A DNA stretch of 64,000 nt from Craterostigma plantagineum (taxonomy: Eukaryota; Streptophyta; Magnoliopsida; Lamiales; Linderniaceae), in NCBI GenBank assembly GCA_027422505.1, contig JAPQWV010000001.1, positions 1,364,001 through 1,428,000 on the forward strand, written 5' to 3'. Under the pieces are notes generated by a model that ran no database searches, was not told the DNA's origin, and was given only the letters and a program-made list of their open reading frames with translations. A program made the translations under genes and the position numbers. This document shows positions 1-10,867 of the stretch, piece after piece; the first letter of the stretch is position 1; the number at the start of each line of letters is the position of its first letter.

Positions 1-2047
1 CTGTACGCCGAAGTATTGGGCTGATGATATGGACTTTGCGTTGGAGAATTTCATTCTAGCTTCATCAGTTTCCTCAACCTGATTTTGATTCGTAAGATGA
101 CAAGCAAAGAGACCGTAAACGCGCACTAAAGCCATGACAATCCACATAAAGAAACCATATACGCAATGTATGATAGGCTATCATTCGATGTCTCTTACTT
201 GGACTTTTGATGCGTTCATGCTACTATTCCTTGAGAAGCCACTCGCCATTCCATAATCAGAAAAAAAGTTTGAGGACTTTGGAGGCGATATGTGGCCGCT
301 GCTAACACGAGCGTCTCCAAAACCAGTCTTACTAATAGGTTGTTCTGTGTAATCGAATCGAGATGTAAACGATGAACTGATTTTGGGGGTTATGCTGTCT
401 GAAACGTCGACAGAAGTTATTTGAACGGGCGTCTCTTCAGGCTTCTGGTCGTAGAGGCTTTCAGTTGTCTGCAAATGAATTAAAGCACTAGAATATCAAA
501 CAGATACAATGCAGATAATGGTCGCTTCATGTTTTTTGAATTTTAGGATTCAACCCTATATAGCTAAGTCCCAGTGAATCAAGTAACGCAAACTAACATA
601 TCATATCGTGTTATACTGCTGGAAAGCGACTTTACTAACTCATAACTTGAACTGGGCTACGATATTCTCAGTATGGTTAAAATCTCAAAGATTCTCAAAA
701 AGAGAAACAAATTTTTGCAAACTGTGATATATATTACCTTGGTTGTAAGCTTGCGAGCACCTAATCCACCTGTCTTCCCAGCTTTTTTGGCGCCAAGAGG
801 CTTCTTCAAAGTCGAAGCTTGAACCTTCTGAGGCATTTTTGGTGAAGCAGACACCCCAGTGGCTCCATCTTTGGACGGGGAATTCAGTGTTGGAGCATCG
901 GAGAAAGAATCACCACTTGGGTTATCATTGATTGCAGAATCGAAAAGCACATTTGAAGGTTTGGGTAGCTGAGATGCAACAGGGGAGGATGGTGGCAAAA
1001 CATCATCTGCAACGCTCTTACTAACTTCTTTGGCGAGTAATTGCTTGTACAGCAAGGCAGCTCTTGAGGTATACTTGGCCTCGATCTTCCCACCATCGTT
1101 CCATCCATGTTGTTTGAAGAAAACGTGAGCTCTGCTATTACCGCCTAAACACATAGTTTTTAGCTGATCTGGACTCCATGAGTCCAAATCTGTAGACCTG
1201 AGATATACAGAAAGGATCGTAAGAGGAAAGAAACAAAGGCAATGATCATCAGTTACAATGGAAGGAACATGAGCTAAGAAGCCACACTAATATGCTTTTT
1301 AATCTTATGTTCGCCAACTTCAGTGAAAACACATAAGCAGTATAATTTCCATGCTCTCCACATAGTGTGGAACCGTATTTCTCAGTGACCTCAGAAATAT
1401 GCAAAACCTGAAGCAAACTTTGAGCAAAATTTTCAATGATGGATTGAGAATTTCTACCTTGATAAAAGAAGCTAAAATAAGGCCAGTGCAAAAATGTACA
1501 AACCCTGGCATTGTCACACCGATCATTGTTGATGGTGCATTACATCTCCGATGTTAAGTACATTGCAAAAAAAAAAGCATCTTTCCCAAATTAAGTTTGA
1601 CAAATCGTATCCGTTCGATAGTAGAATATTTACCACTATCAAAACGCAGGTATCCACAAATAATCAATAAAATTAATTCTTTCGATTCTCACAAGTCGAT
1701 TAGAAATCGCATTAAGGAACATGTAGGGATTCAATCACATAAACAAGTATGATTACCTAACAAAGCTAATATGCACACCGAGGTTGCGATGAACCGATGA
1801 GCAATCGATACAGAGGAAAATCCCATACGTCACCGACGCCCAGCTCGGATTCTTCGCATTGCAATCAAAACACATCTGAAATTTCTCAAAAATCACAAAT
1901 TTCATTCGAAAAATCAGACGTAGAACATACCTCAATCAGATCCCATCATTTTAATCTAAACTAAGGATCGAAATTCACCTTATTGTCGGATTTCGCCTGG
2001 AGTTTGCGGAAGATTGCCTTTTTATCACTGTAATTTTCGGAAGCCAT
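1..2047 (-). CDS. ArfGAP protein, AGD8/AGD9/AGD10 type (3' end off window)
   Basis: GTPase-activating protein for ARF small GTPases, expected to act at the Golgi in coat-vesicle cycling. Inferred exons (minus strand): 2047-1979, 1875-1757, 1197-738, 468-199, and 78 to the window edge; all junctions are GT-AG and the phases agree. The N-terminus begins [13 protein letters not shown]. Exons 2-3 encode the ArfGAP zinc finger: CFDC, a 16-residue spacer, CIDC, then SVHRNLG with the catalytic arginine, followed by [16 protein letters not shown]. The downstream part is Ser/Pro-rich and ends in this window with [14 protein letters not shown], a block I recall from the AGD8/9/10 group. The last exon continues beyond position 1. 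The start is the ATG at 2047, the only one in phase with the zinc finger. No break is seen. The choice among AGD8, 9 and 10 is open. Confidence 0.9.
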
Positions 2048-3559
2048 GGCACAATCTGCTACAGCTTTACGGAAAAACGACGTAATTATATATTAACGGT
2101 GCTCTTTGTCTCCGTGTAGTGTACAAACGACGCCACGTGTACCTTCCGTTATAGATAAACGTACATGATAGTTGTTGCATACTAAAGATTACCGTCGATT
2201 TCACTATGACCCTTACAAAATAATCATAATTATAAGATATGTAGCTATGCAATTTCACATAAAAACACTCTCAATTTGATTAAACCACTAATACAAATTT
2301 AAAATACAACTATCATACACATAGAACATTAATTAACCAGAGAGACTAATGCCACATCAGATTACATCACATGCGTTCTTAATTTATATACGAATATAAT
2401 TTCCAGAATAATCCACATGAATCAAATATATACGTATGATTTTTCACATATCAAATGTTATAGTCGCATACCAAAATGAAATAACTAAAACTTTCAGTTA
2501 ATTTTTCCCCAAAAGAATTTTTTCTCCCTTATAAATTAAATTAGGATGTCATTTATGATGACATATATGTATATAAGTCTAAGATGTATGAATAACCAAA
2601 AGTTTGGCGGGGGATAAATAAAAATAAGGGGAATTCCACTTGGTATCCCTGTGTTTTAGGCTTTTTCAGCTGGTGCTCAAAGTTATTTTCAATTTCGGTA
2701 GGCACCCCTGTATTTAAGACTTTTCCAACTGGTACCCAGTGTATTTTGCAATTCCAGATGGTACCATTGTGTTTAAGGTTTTCCACTGGTATCAAAAGTG
2801 TTTTCAAGGTAGATACCCCTAACTTATAACGTCGTGATTTTTTAAATGACAAAAAACGAGATTTTTTAGGTGTAAGCCTTGTTAATTGCTAACGGAATTC
2901 TTGAACTGACTAAAAACGGTTCCGACACCTAAAAATCACATTTGTAGCTTTTTAAAATCACGACGTTATGTTAGGGTATCTACCTTGAAGACACATTGGA
3001 CGCCAATTTGAAAAGCCTTAAACACAGGGGTACCAACTGGAATTGAAAAACACTTTGGGTACCAGTCGGAAAAGTCTTAAACAGAGGGGTACCAACCGGA
3101 ATTGAAAATAACTTAGGGCACCAGCTGAAAAAGCACACTGGGTACCAAGTGGAATTCCGCTAAAAAGAAAATCCACGAGCAATCCAATAAACCAGGCGGG
3201 CTCTTGAGTGCTAACCCAAAATGCAGATTGGATTTACCTTTTATTGCATATAATAACAAGAATTTCGTTAATCTTTAGGATTTTCGCAATTTTCTTTTGA
3301 CCAAACACTTAAAGCATTACTATTTGTGCTCCCAAAATATCTCTGAAGATACGAACATCAAAGCCTTTGCCAAGACTCAAAACCTTGTCTACATGTGAGG
3401 TCACTCATTTTTTCTTTCTACGATATCGGTTCTTATATTTGTGGGTTCGTAGGAAAAGTAGCGAAATGGGATAAAGATCATTTTTCCCCCTGTAATTTAT
3501 CTTCTTTTGAAGTCTCTTTTAGTGGTGGTCGAGTTCTTTGATGTGAAGAAAAAGAAAAA
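2048..3559. other. intergenic region between divergent ArfGAP and VQ genes
   Basis: This AT-rich spacer contains the 5' flanks of both the ArfGAP gene (-) and the VQ gene (+). The only structured feature seen is the foldback repeat at 2630-3158. No coding sequence is supported. Confidence 0.6.
2630..3158. repeat. foldback (inverted-repeat) element with internal tandem subunits
   Basis: The left arm (about 2630-2850) and right arm (about 2945-3158) are inverted copies. The left begins GGAATTCCACTTGGTATCCC and the right ends GGTACCAAGTGGAATTCC. The inner ends pair as well: AACGTCGTGATTTTT near 2828 with AAAATCACGACGTT near 2955. Between them a second inverted pair (TTTTTTAGGTGT and ACACCTAAAAA-like) closes the hairpin. 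Each arm is itself built of about three degenerate copies of a 45-60 bp unit of the form CTGGTACC...GTTTTAAG.CTTTTCC. No coding potential and no clear target duplication were found. It resembles a MITE or foldback transposon, but the family was not recognised. Confidence 0.8.
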
Positions 3560-4108
3560 ATGAAGGACATGGATTCAAACCAAGTCCCATTGGACAAGCA
3601 AAAAGAAGATCACCTGGGAATCAACAAAACAAGCAAGAACATAAAGAAGATTCCCTTACACCAACACAATCTCAATCTACCCCAACAACCACAAATCTAC
3701 AACGTCAACAAAAACGATTTCCTAGATATGGTTCAGCAATTGACAGTTTCACCGCCGCGTAAACCCTCACCTAAGCCGCCGCGAAACAACCCAAAGCCGC
3801 CGAATAACAGATTAGAGCGCATTCGTCCGCCGCCTTTGATTCCCTCTGCACGGCCCATTGTGCCCACTTTGTACCCTCAATTTTCCGCAGCTTCCCAACC
3901 ACGGTTAGTTCCTGACTACGGCGGGCTGCCAATTTCGGGTCAACGGGTTAACGGGCCTCCACCAATCATGGGTCCACGGGTTAATGGGCCTCCACCACAG
4001 CAGGCAAATCTTGATTCGCCTAATGCTGCTGATTCTCCGACGTCTCACTATCTTCTGAGTTCGCCTACTTCGCCTGGTTTTTTTCCGTTGTCAAGTCCGA
4101 GGTTGTGA
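3560..4108 (+). CDS. VQ motif-containing protein, IKU1/VQ9-like
   Basis: Single-exon gene of 182 codons, as is usual for VQ proteins. These are small nuclear cofactors that bind WRKY transcription factors. The VQ motif is FLDMVQQLT at about residues 54-62; the residue after LT is Val rather than the usual Gly. The preceding region LGINKTSKNIKKIPLHQ followed by PQQPQIYNVNKNDF resembles the conserved N-terminus of the HAIKU1 (VQ14)/VQ9 group. The middle is Pro-rich (PPRKPSPKPPRNNPKPP) and the C-terminus is Ser/Pro-rich, ending in SPTSPGFFPLSSPRL. The start is the first ATG after the AT-rich leader. The specific paralogue is inferred from memory of the family. The protein is shorter than I recall for IKU1, mainly in the region after the VQ motif. 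Confidence 0.85.
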   Translation: MKDMDSNQVPLDKQKEDHLGINKTSKNIKKIPLHQHNLNLPQQPQIYNVNKNDFLDMVQQLTVSPPRKPSPKPPRNNPKPPNNRLERIRPPPLIPSARPIVPTLYPQFSAASQPRLVPDYGGLPISGQRVNGPPPIMGPRVNGPPPQQANLDSPNAADSPTSHYLLSSPTSPGFFPLSSPRL

Positions 4109-4515
4109 ATGTCAGTGCAGTGTCGTGAATCTCAGATGGACGGCAAGAATGGACGATGCTTCTGTTGTGGCAGTGAAGATTATGGCATCTTTGAGTTTTC
4201 GAACACTGAAAATGAGTTCTTGCATTATATTCTTGGGTCCACTTTCATCTCAATTGCTAACAATCCTCATGAAGTTCTTGATGTTTTATTTCTGCTGTAA
4301 GAAGCTCGTAATATAATAAGAATAGATTCGTCAACGATGTTATGTTATGTTATATGATATATAATATATGAAATAAAGAAATTATTACTCAAAAATATAA
4401 GTCATAAATAGGAGAAAATCAAGGGCATCATCTTAAAGTTCAGACGCAAACTTCCCCCAATTTCACACTGCACACACTGGTCGGAAGGAAGCAGCTCACC
4501 TCGATAGGAAAAAAG
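4109..4515. other. 3' flank of VQ gene and 5' flank of acetylornithine deacetylase
   Basis: No coding feature is supported. AATAAAG-like polyadenylation signals occur near 4370. The short open frames here do not resemble any known protein. Confidence 0.5.
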
Positions 4516-6941
4516 ATGTCGAAGCCAACTTCCCTGAAGCAGATCATCGGTGGACTCGACAAGCAATCGTTCGTAGCCCTTCTCGAGAAGCTGATCGGAG
4601 AATCGGAGCACGTGCAGAACAACCCGCCGGAGCTGATTCCCGAAGAGGACAGGATCGTGAATCACGTGATGGATGTGCTGAGGCCGGTGAGCACGGCGGA
4701 GGGAGGACCACTAGTGATCCGCCACGTGGCGTACAAGCCGAAGAGGGGTAATCTGATCGTGGAGTACCCTGGAACGGAACCTGGGAAGATACTTTCGTTT
4801 GTTGGGATGCATATGGATGTTGTGACGGCGAATCGTTCTTATTGGGTATTGATTGTATTTCTGTTTTTTTTGGTGGGTCTTTGGGGAGGCTTCAGTTGTT
4901 CGACGAAATGACTGAATGAGCTATCTCTAGTATGAAATTTGAGCTTGGACTTCAGTGGAGTGAGCTATATTTAGCTAGTATCTTTCTGACGTTGGATTGA
5001 TTGCTAGGCTGCACTGAACTAACAATTGAATCTTTTCGAACATCTTCAAATTCTGCAGGATTTTGAACCGTTTAAGCTTAGCATCGACGGTGATAAGCTA
5101 AGAGGGCGTGGGACTACCGACTGTTTGGGTCATGTGGCCCTTGTGGCCGAGTTAATGAGGACACTTGGGGAGAAAAAGCCAGCGTTAAAATCCACTGTTG
5201 TCGCTGTATTTATCGCCAGTGAAGAGAACTCATCAATACCTGGAGTAGGTGTCGATGCGTTGGTGAAGGATGGTTTACTCGACAAATTAAAGCAGGGGCC
5301 TTTGTATGTATATAATGACATTCGACAGACAATTTAAATGGATGGGAGTTATTTTCTTCTTCTGATAATATTTTTATCCTTCCTTTTTTTTTTACAATAT
5401 TTGTATTGTAGGTTTTGGATTGACACAGCTGATAAACAACCTTGCATTGGTACTGGTGGTATGATACCATGGAAGCTCCATTTTACTGGAAAGCTTTTCC
5501 ATAGTGGTCTTGCCCACAAGGTACTTTGTTTGACTATACTTTTTAATCTTTTCGTGGAACAAATGCATCAAGAAAATGAAAATGTTTATACGTATTAGTA
5601 TCTCAATATATTCTGTGATCACATTAGAAATAGTCTCCTGGTAGATTTGATAGGCTTGGTTTATTTTAGGCTATCAATCCTATGGAGCTGGGTATGGATG
5701 CTCTTAAGGAGATGCAGTCACGCTTCTACAGAGACTTTCCTCCTCATCCGAAGGAAGAGATTTACGGTTTTGCGACACCCTCAACGATGAAGCCCACGCA
5801 GTGGAGCTGTAAGTTCTCTCGTCACTGATTGGTGGAAATTGTTACCTTTAAACACCTAGTCTGAAAAATTATTCTATGAACTTTGTTTTGATCAATAGAT
5901 CCAGGAGGTGGTGTCAATCAAATTCCAGCTGAATGTACAATTTGTGGAGACGTTAGGTGAACCTTAACTTATGAACTAATACATAAGTTATCATTTTGTA
6001 TCGAGACTCTTAATGTTTCTCATTATTAAATACTCAAGTTTCCCAATTTATGTTTCAGGTTGACTCCCTTTTATAGGTACTGAATATGAATCTGGAATTT
6101 TGCCCGGTCTCTCTAGAAGCAGTTTTGCTACTTCTGCTTGTAACTTGATTGTGTAGATCTTGTTTGTCCTTTTTTCTTTTACCTAGTGATTTTGCTGAAA
6201 ATCTTATTAATGCTTGTTCCCAGCGTAAATGATGTGATTAAGAAGCTTCAAGAATACGTTGATGACTTGAATGCCAACATCGAAAAGCTGGAGTGCCGAG
6301 GACCTGCTTCGAAATACGTCCTACCAGACGAGAACCTCAGAGGAAGGTGTGTGCTTTTCTTCTTTTCATCAAATCAGCTGAAGTTAAACACGCTTATTGT
6401 TGATTTTGCTTTACTCCGAATATTTCCTTCGATTTTTCCCGATTGTTTTTTTTCCCCGACTGTTTCAGAATAACCATTAGCTTTGATGAAGCAATGTCTG
6501 GAGTGGCTTGCAACCTCGAATCTCGTGGCTTCCACGTACTATGTAAAGCTACCGAAGAAGTTGTCGGCCATGTCAAGCCCTATTCTATTACAGGAAGCTT
6601 GCCTCTTATACGCGAATTGCAGGCGAGCACCTTCTCTTTACTTTGTCATCTTCAACCTCTCTTAATCTTAAAAACAAGCTTTTCCACATATTCATCGATC
6701 TCTCTTCTTTTCTTCTCTAGGATGAAGGCTTTGATGTTCAAACTTCTGGCTACGGTAATTACATATATACACTGCTTACATAATCTTTTCTCTTACATGA
6801 TTCCTCGTTATTTCACCTCCTTTTTTATTCATAGGACTGATGGCCACCTACCATGCGAAGAACGAGTATTGCCTGCTCTCCGACATGTGCCAAGGTTACG
6901 ACGTCTTCGTCAGCATCATTACCCAGTTGGAAGAAGATTAA
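4516..6941 (+). CDS. acetylornithine deacetylase, M20 metallopeptidase family
   Basis: Hydrolyses N-acetylornithine to ornithine and acetate in arginine and polyamine metabolism. Ten exons inferred: 4516-4845, 5059-5303, 5412-5520, 5670-5808, 5899-5956, 6059-6076, 6224-6346, 6469-6622, 6721-6754, 6835-6941. They sum to 1317 bases, 438 codons plus stop, close to the length I recall for the Arabidopsis enzyme. M20 hallmarks are visible: GMHMDVV (metal-binding His and Asp) in exon 1, then GRGTTDCLGHVAL and SEENSSIPGVGVD (catalytic/metal Glu pair) in exon 2. The C-terminus is LSDMCQGYDVFVSIITQLEED. Exon 6 is an 18-base microexon. The intron at 6623-6720 appears to use a GC-AG border, because the phase and protein continuity (RELQ-DEGFDVQT) leave no suitable GT donor. 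The gene is intact. It converges on the kinase gene, with 91 bases between the stop codons. Confidence 0.93.
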
Positions 6942-7032
6942 CAACGCATATGTCAAGAAAAGTTGTTTCGAGTATCAGTTCAGACATTCATTATGTGTTC
7001 CTAAACAAACATTATCAAAAATTTATCTACAA

Positions 7033-8702
7033 TCATTTCGCTCGACCGTAAGGAATCTGCGCTGCCTGCCCAGAAACTCGACCCCTATTTTCCTCCGCCT
7101 CAGATTCAGATTCTCCGATCGCCAGCGCCAAAACCTCCGCCACCTGGCTCATGCTCGGCCTATCTTTAGATTCCTTTCTCAGGCACCAATCCGCCAATTT
7201 TGCGACTCTCTTGGCTGCGCTCATCGAGTAATTGTTCTGAAGGCGCCGATCCATAATCATGGTGAACCTTCGGCCGTCGGCCGGGAAATCCCTAACCCAC
7301 TCGAGCAGCCTCTGCTCGCCCGTCGGCAGATTTCTATCTAAGGTGCGCCTCCCCGTTAGTATTTCGTAGAGTACCACGCCAAAGCTCCATACGTCGCTCT
7401 TCACCGTCAAATGCCCTCGCTCGATGTACTCTGGGGCCGCATATCCTCGAGTACCCACGGGCTATATATATAAAAAATATTCTTAATAAGTCGAAACGCT
7501 TAATTAGAAAAGATGCCATGAATCAATTCTATTAATTAATTACTAGTGCTCAAGCTTTTAGACGCGCAATTTTAGCTCCTGAACTTTGCAAAGATCGTTC
7601 TTTTAGGTCAGAGAACAAAAAAAGTTAAGATTTTGCAAAGTTTAGGAACTAAAACAACGCAACCAAGAGTTTGGGCACTGATAGCAGTTTAAGAACGACC
7701 CTCAGTTTCAATAGACATACCGCGGTTGATACGTGAGTTAGCTCGCCGTTAGGACCTTCCCTTGCGAGCCCAAAGTCGGAGAGCTTGGGATGGAATTCTT
7801 CGTCCAGGAGGATGTTCGACGTTTTGAAGTCTCGATAGATCACCTTTTTAAATTTTTTTTTGAGGTCGGGGCGTAAATACGATATGCTTAGCTCGTTCTT
7901 AATTTCGTAATTACGTGCAATTCGGTTAGATTATTTACCTGAAGGTCCTCAACTTTGAGGCCCTCGTGGAGATAGGCCATGCCTTGAGCGGCGCCGAGGA
8001 TGATCTTTAGTCGCTTGATCCAAGGAATTACGGGCTTCGTTCGGTCGAATAAATGGTCTTCTAAGCTTTTGTTCGGCATATATTCGTAGACTAATAGACG
8101 TTGCGCTCCTCGTTCGCCGTCGACGGAGCAGTACCCTAAGAGCTTGACGAGGTTAGGGTGCTGTAAGACTCCGAGGAACTGAACTTCTGCTACCCATTGC
8201 TTGTGCCCCTAGCAAAATTATTTATTACATGAAGCCATTGAAGTCGCCAAATTAACAAATAGAGAATTGTTTTTTTTTTCGTTACTATATATAAATATAT
8301 ATGTACTTGTAATCCATGTGTGTTGAGTTTCTTGATGGCAACAATGGTGGGTTCTTGAGAGGAGGTTAGCCTAAGAGAGCCTTTGTAGACGCTGCCGAAG
8401 CCACCTTCGCCGATCTTAAGCAATCTGTTGAAGTTAGTCGTCGCTTCTCTTAGTTCTGAGTATGAGAAAACCCTCAAGCTTTGTTCTTTTTCTCTGTAAA
8501 GCTCGGCTATGCTCGTCGATTTAACTCCGCCGCCGCCGCCGCTCGTTGTAGCTTCCGATGAGGCGAAATCTGCTCTGTTTCTTAGCTCCGGCGCCGACTT
8601 ATTTCTGGGTTTCTTGGCCTTCGATTTGGGCTTCGACGACGATGCTTCAGGAGATGATCTGTGCTGCTTGTCTTTGTTGAATATGCTGAAGCACTTGTTC
8701 AT
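7033..8702 (-). CDS. receptor-like cytoplasmic kinase, PBL19/PBL20-like (RLCK VII)
   Basis: Cytoplasmic Ser/Thr kinase of the group that relays signals from pattern-recognition receptors. Exons: 8702-8307, 8208-7939, 7843-7721, 7461-7033; 405 residues. The N-terminus [10 protein letters not shown] has a palmitoylatable Cys but no myristoylation Gly, as I recall for PBL19-type kinases. The tail before the kinase domain is Lys/Ser-rich and contains a poly-Gly stretch. Kinase motifs: [11 protein letters not shown] loop, VAIKKL lysine, [15 protein letters not shown] (an RD kinase with YRD in place of HRD), [10 protein letters not shown], then [11 protein letters not shown] and [18 protein letters not shown]. 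The C-terminal tail is acidic ([11 protein letters not shown]). The donor after exon 2 was placed at CAG/GTAAAT; a shorter alternative would drop a few residues before VIYRD. No disruption is seen. The exact PBL number is inferred. Confidence 0.92.
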
Positions 8703-10425
8703 GGCGTTGAATGGTTTTCTTTTCGTTTCTTCTTTTATTCTTAAAATTCTTGAATATAGGGAGGGCAAAAAGAAAGATGAAGACAGCCAAGGAAACGATC
8801 GAAGATTGAGGGTTTGGAATTAAGACAGGAGTGAGAACGGACAAGGTTAAAGTGGGAACAGAAGAATGAAAATAATCAGTTGCAGATGAGAAGAGTAGTA
8901 CGGCTATTTAATAATTTTCATATAAAACCAAATGGTCAATTTTGAGGAAAATGGGAAGACCGTAGACATATCACTTCACGAACAGTGTTGGAAAAATCAA
9001 ACCTTATCATGTTAAATCTATTGACTGAAACTTCATTAGAAACTAGAGTTTAGTTGTTGCTTGTATAATTAGTTAGAAATTTTCTTTAATTATGTCAAAT
9101 GTGAACGTGAATAAACATTCATGTAGCTGCAATATATGGAAAATGGGAGAGTTAGAGGTCGGGGCATCATATGCAATAAATGAAAATTTTACGCGTTTTT
9201 TCTTGGAATGAAATTTGCAATTTCCGCAACCACCTAACAACAAGTATTATGTTTGTTTAAAATATGGAGGAAGACGATGACGTAGGCTAACGCGTTGGCT
9301 CTTTCATAAGTCATACGTCATCACACGTTGTTGACTTTTCAACTTTTGTCCCTTTTATAGTTTGTGTTTGATCCTTGCTAAATTTACTTACATCTCAAGC
9401 AAGTCTTTGATCATATATTGCAGTGGATAACAAGTAAAAACTAAGCTGTGTCAAAAAATTCAAGCCCTTTAGGCCATATTTCTTTCGTTTTGAAAAAAGA
9501 TCGAACTCCATTAAGAAAAAGACTGACGACATTTTTACTCTTCCTTTGTGCTACGAATTTGACCAAATATTTATTAGGAATGACCTGAGATTGATGTAGG
9601 TGCATTTGAAGTTTGGCTTTCGTAGTCAGAAGTTAGGCATTTATTTGACTGTACCTTTTTTTTCTTAAAAAAAAAAGATTTAAGTGCCATTGTCTAACTT
9701 TCATCAAACAATGAGAGTCAAATATTTCTAATAATTCGATTTCCATCAAACAATGAGATTCAAATATTGCTAGTATACTAAAACCTATAATACTGTATAA
9801 ATTAATAAACTCTCTAACGGTCCCGACTTGGGTCTTTGTAAAAAATCATCAAATTCGATAAGATAATAATATAATAATTTTTCGGGAAACTTCCTTCATA
9901 AATATTAGGTCCCATTCAAATTCTAAATTAATAATTCATAAAAAAATTACAATTACAAATTATGAAAATTTGCTAAAATAAGAATCTATTTGTTACTAGA
10001 TTTTCTTAATCTATTTGGATTCCATCCAAACTTTTTTAATTGCAGTCAATAGTTCCGACGTCAAGTTCTCTAGCTGCACAAAAAGTTGTGAAGGGTTGTT
10101 GTCGCCATTTTGTATCGCTATATATCCCCAACCCTTCAGAATGGCTGAACGATACTCCAATGATATCCTGAGAGTATTTGATATTGTACCTTGACTAATT
10201 TTCAAACGATATTTTCATTAATTCACACTTGTAAATCGTTTTGAGTACATGAATATAATTAATGAAACATATTGGAAATCACATATCTTCAATACATTCT
10301 AAATTTGTTGAATTTAAAGAGTCTCTTTTAATTAATAAATATTAATTTATCGATACATTAATATTTTTCTAAATTAATAATATTTCATGGTCTCAATGTT
10401 ATTAATTTATAGAGGTTTTAGTGTA
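8703..10425. other. intergenic region upstream of the kinase gene
   Basis: AT-rich, with no convincing gene. The kinase promoter should lie in the first few hundred bases. A short degenerate tandem duplication (TTCCATCAAACAATGAGA-type, about 9700-9770) is the only repeat noticed before the solo LTR at 10426. Confidence 0.5.
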
Positions 10426-10640
10426 TGTTGGAATATCACGTGTGGCAAAAGTCCCACATCGACAACTACAAAGAAATTGAAATGGTTTATAAGCTTGATG
10501 GGTCACTCCTCTTAACACCAATTGGTTTTAAGAAGGAACCCCATCAAGCTTATACCGGACACCGATCCTCCGTGTGACGTGTGCGCGCGGGCCTCGATGA
10601 TGCAGAGGCCCGGCCCGAATTTCTACAGATAATTTCTACA
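10426..10640 (+). mobile_element. solo LTR of a small LTR retrotransposon (TRIM-like), with 5-bp TSD
   Basis: A 215-bp element begins TGTTGGAATATC and ends TTTCTACA (TG...CA). It is flanked by perfect 5-bp duplications GTGTA at 10421-10425 and 10641-10645. It contains AAAAGTCCCACATCGAC and GGTTTATAAGCTTGATGGG, motifs I associate with short plant LTRs. A relative in the opposite orientation lies at 48913-49081 and shares GGTTTATAAGCTTG, CCAATTGGTTTTA and AAGCTTATA. There is no internal region, so it is either a solo LTR or a very short stand-alone element. Confidence 0.8.
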
Positions 10641-10867
10641 GTGTAATTCGATTTTATGACATTGTGATGGGCGACTTGACGAATTTCACCATCCCGTTTA
10701 GATTAGCTCCATTCTTTCAATTTTAACCTTGGGCCGAGAAAGAAAGAAAGAAAAAAACAGATAAACCGATAATTAAATAATAATGAGTGTGGACAAAATA
10801 CTCCCAACCTCACTACAATGGCCCAAAATCTTTTAAAACACGTTACCCCTCCAAATAATTACACTAA

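Noticed and set aside
884..1108. Open frame inside ArfGAP exon 3 in another frame
   Set aside because: It overlaps conserved ArfGAP coding sequence and has no protein character.
6853..7341. Plus-strand frame of 162 codons spanning the deacetylase end and kinase C-terminus
   Set aside because: It is antisense to the kinase exon and out of frame with the deacetylase. Both real genes explain the openness.
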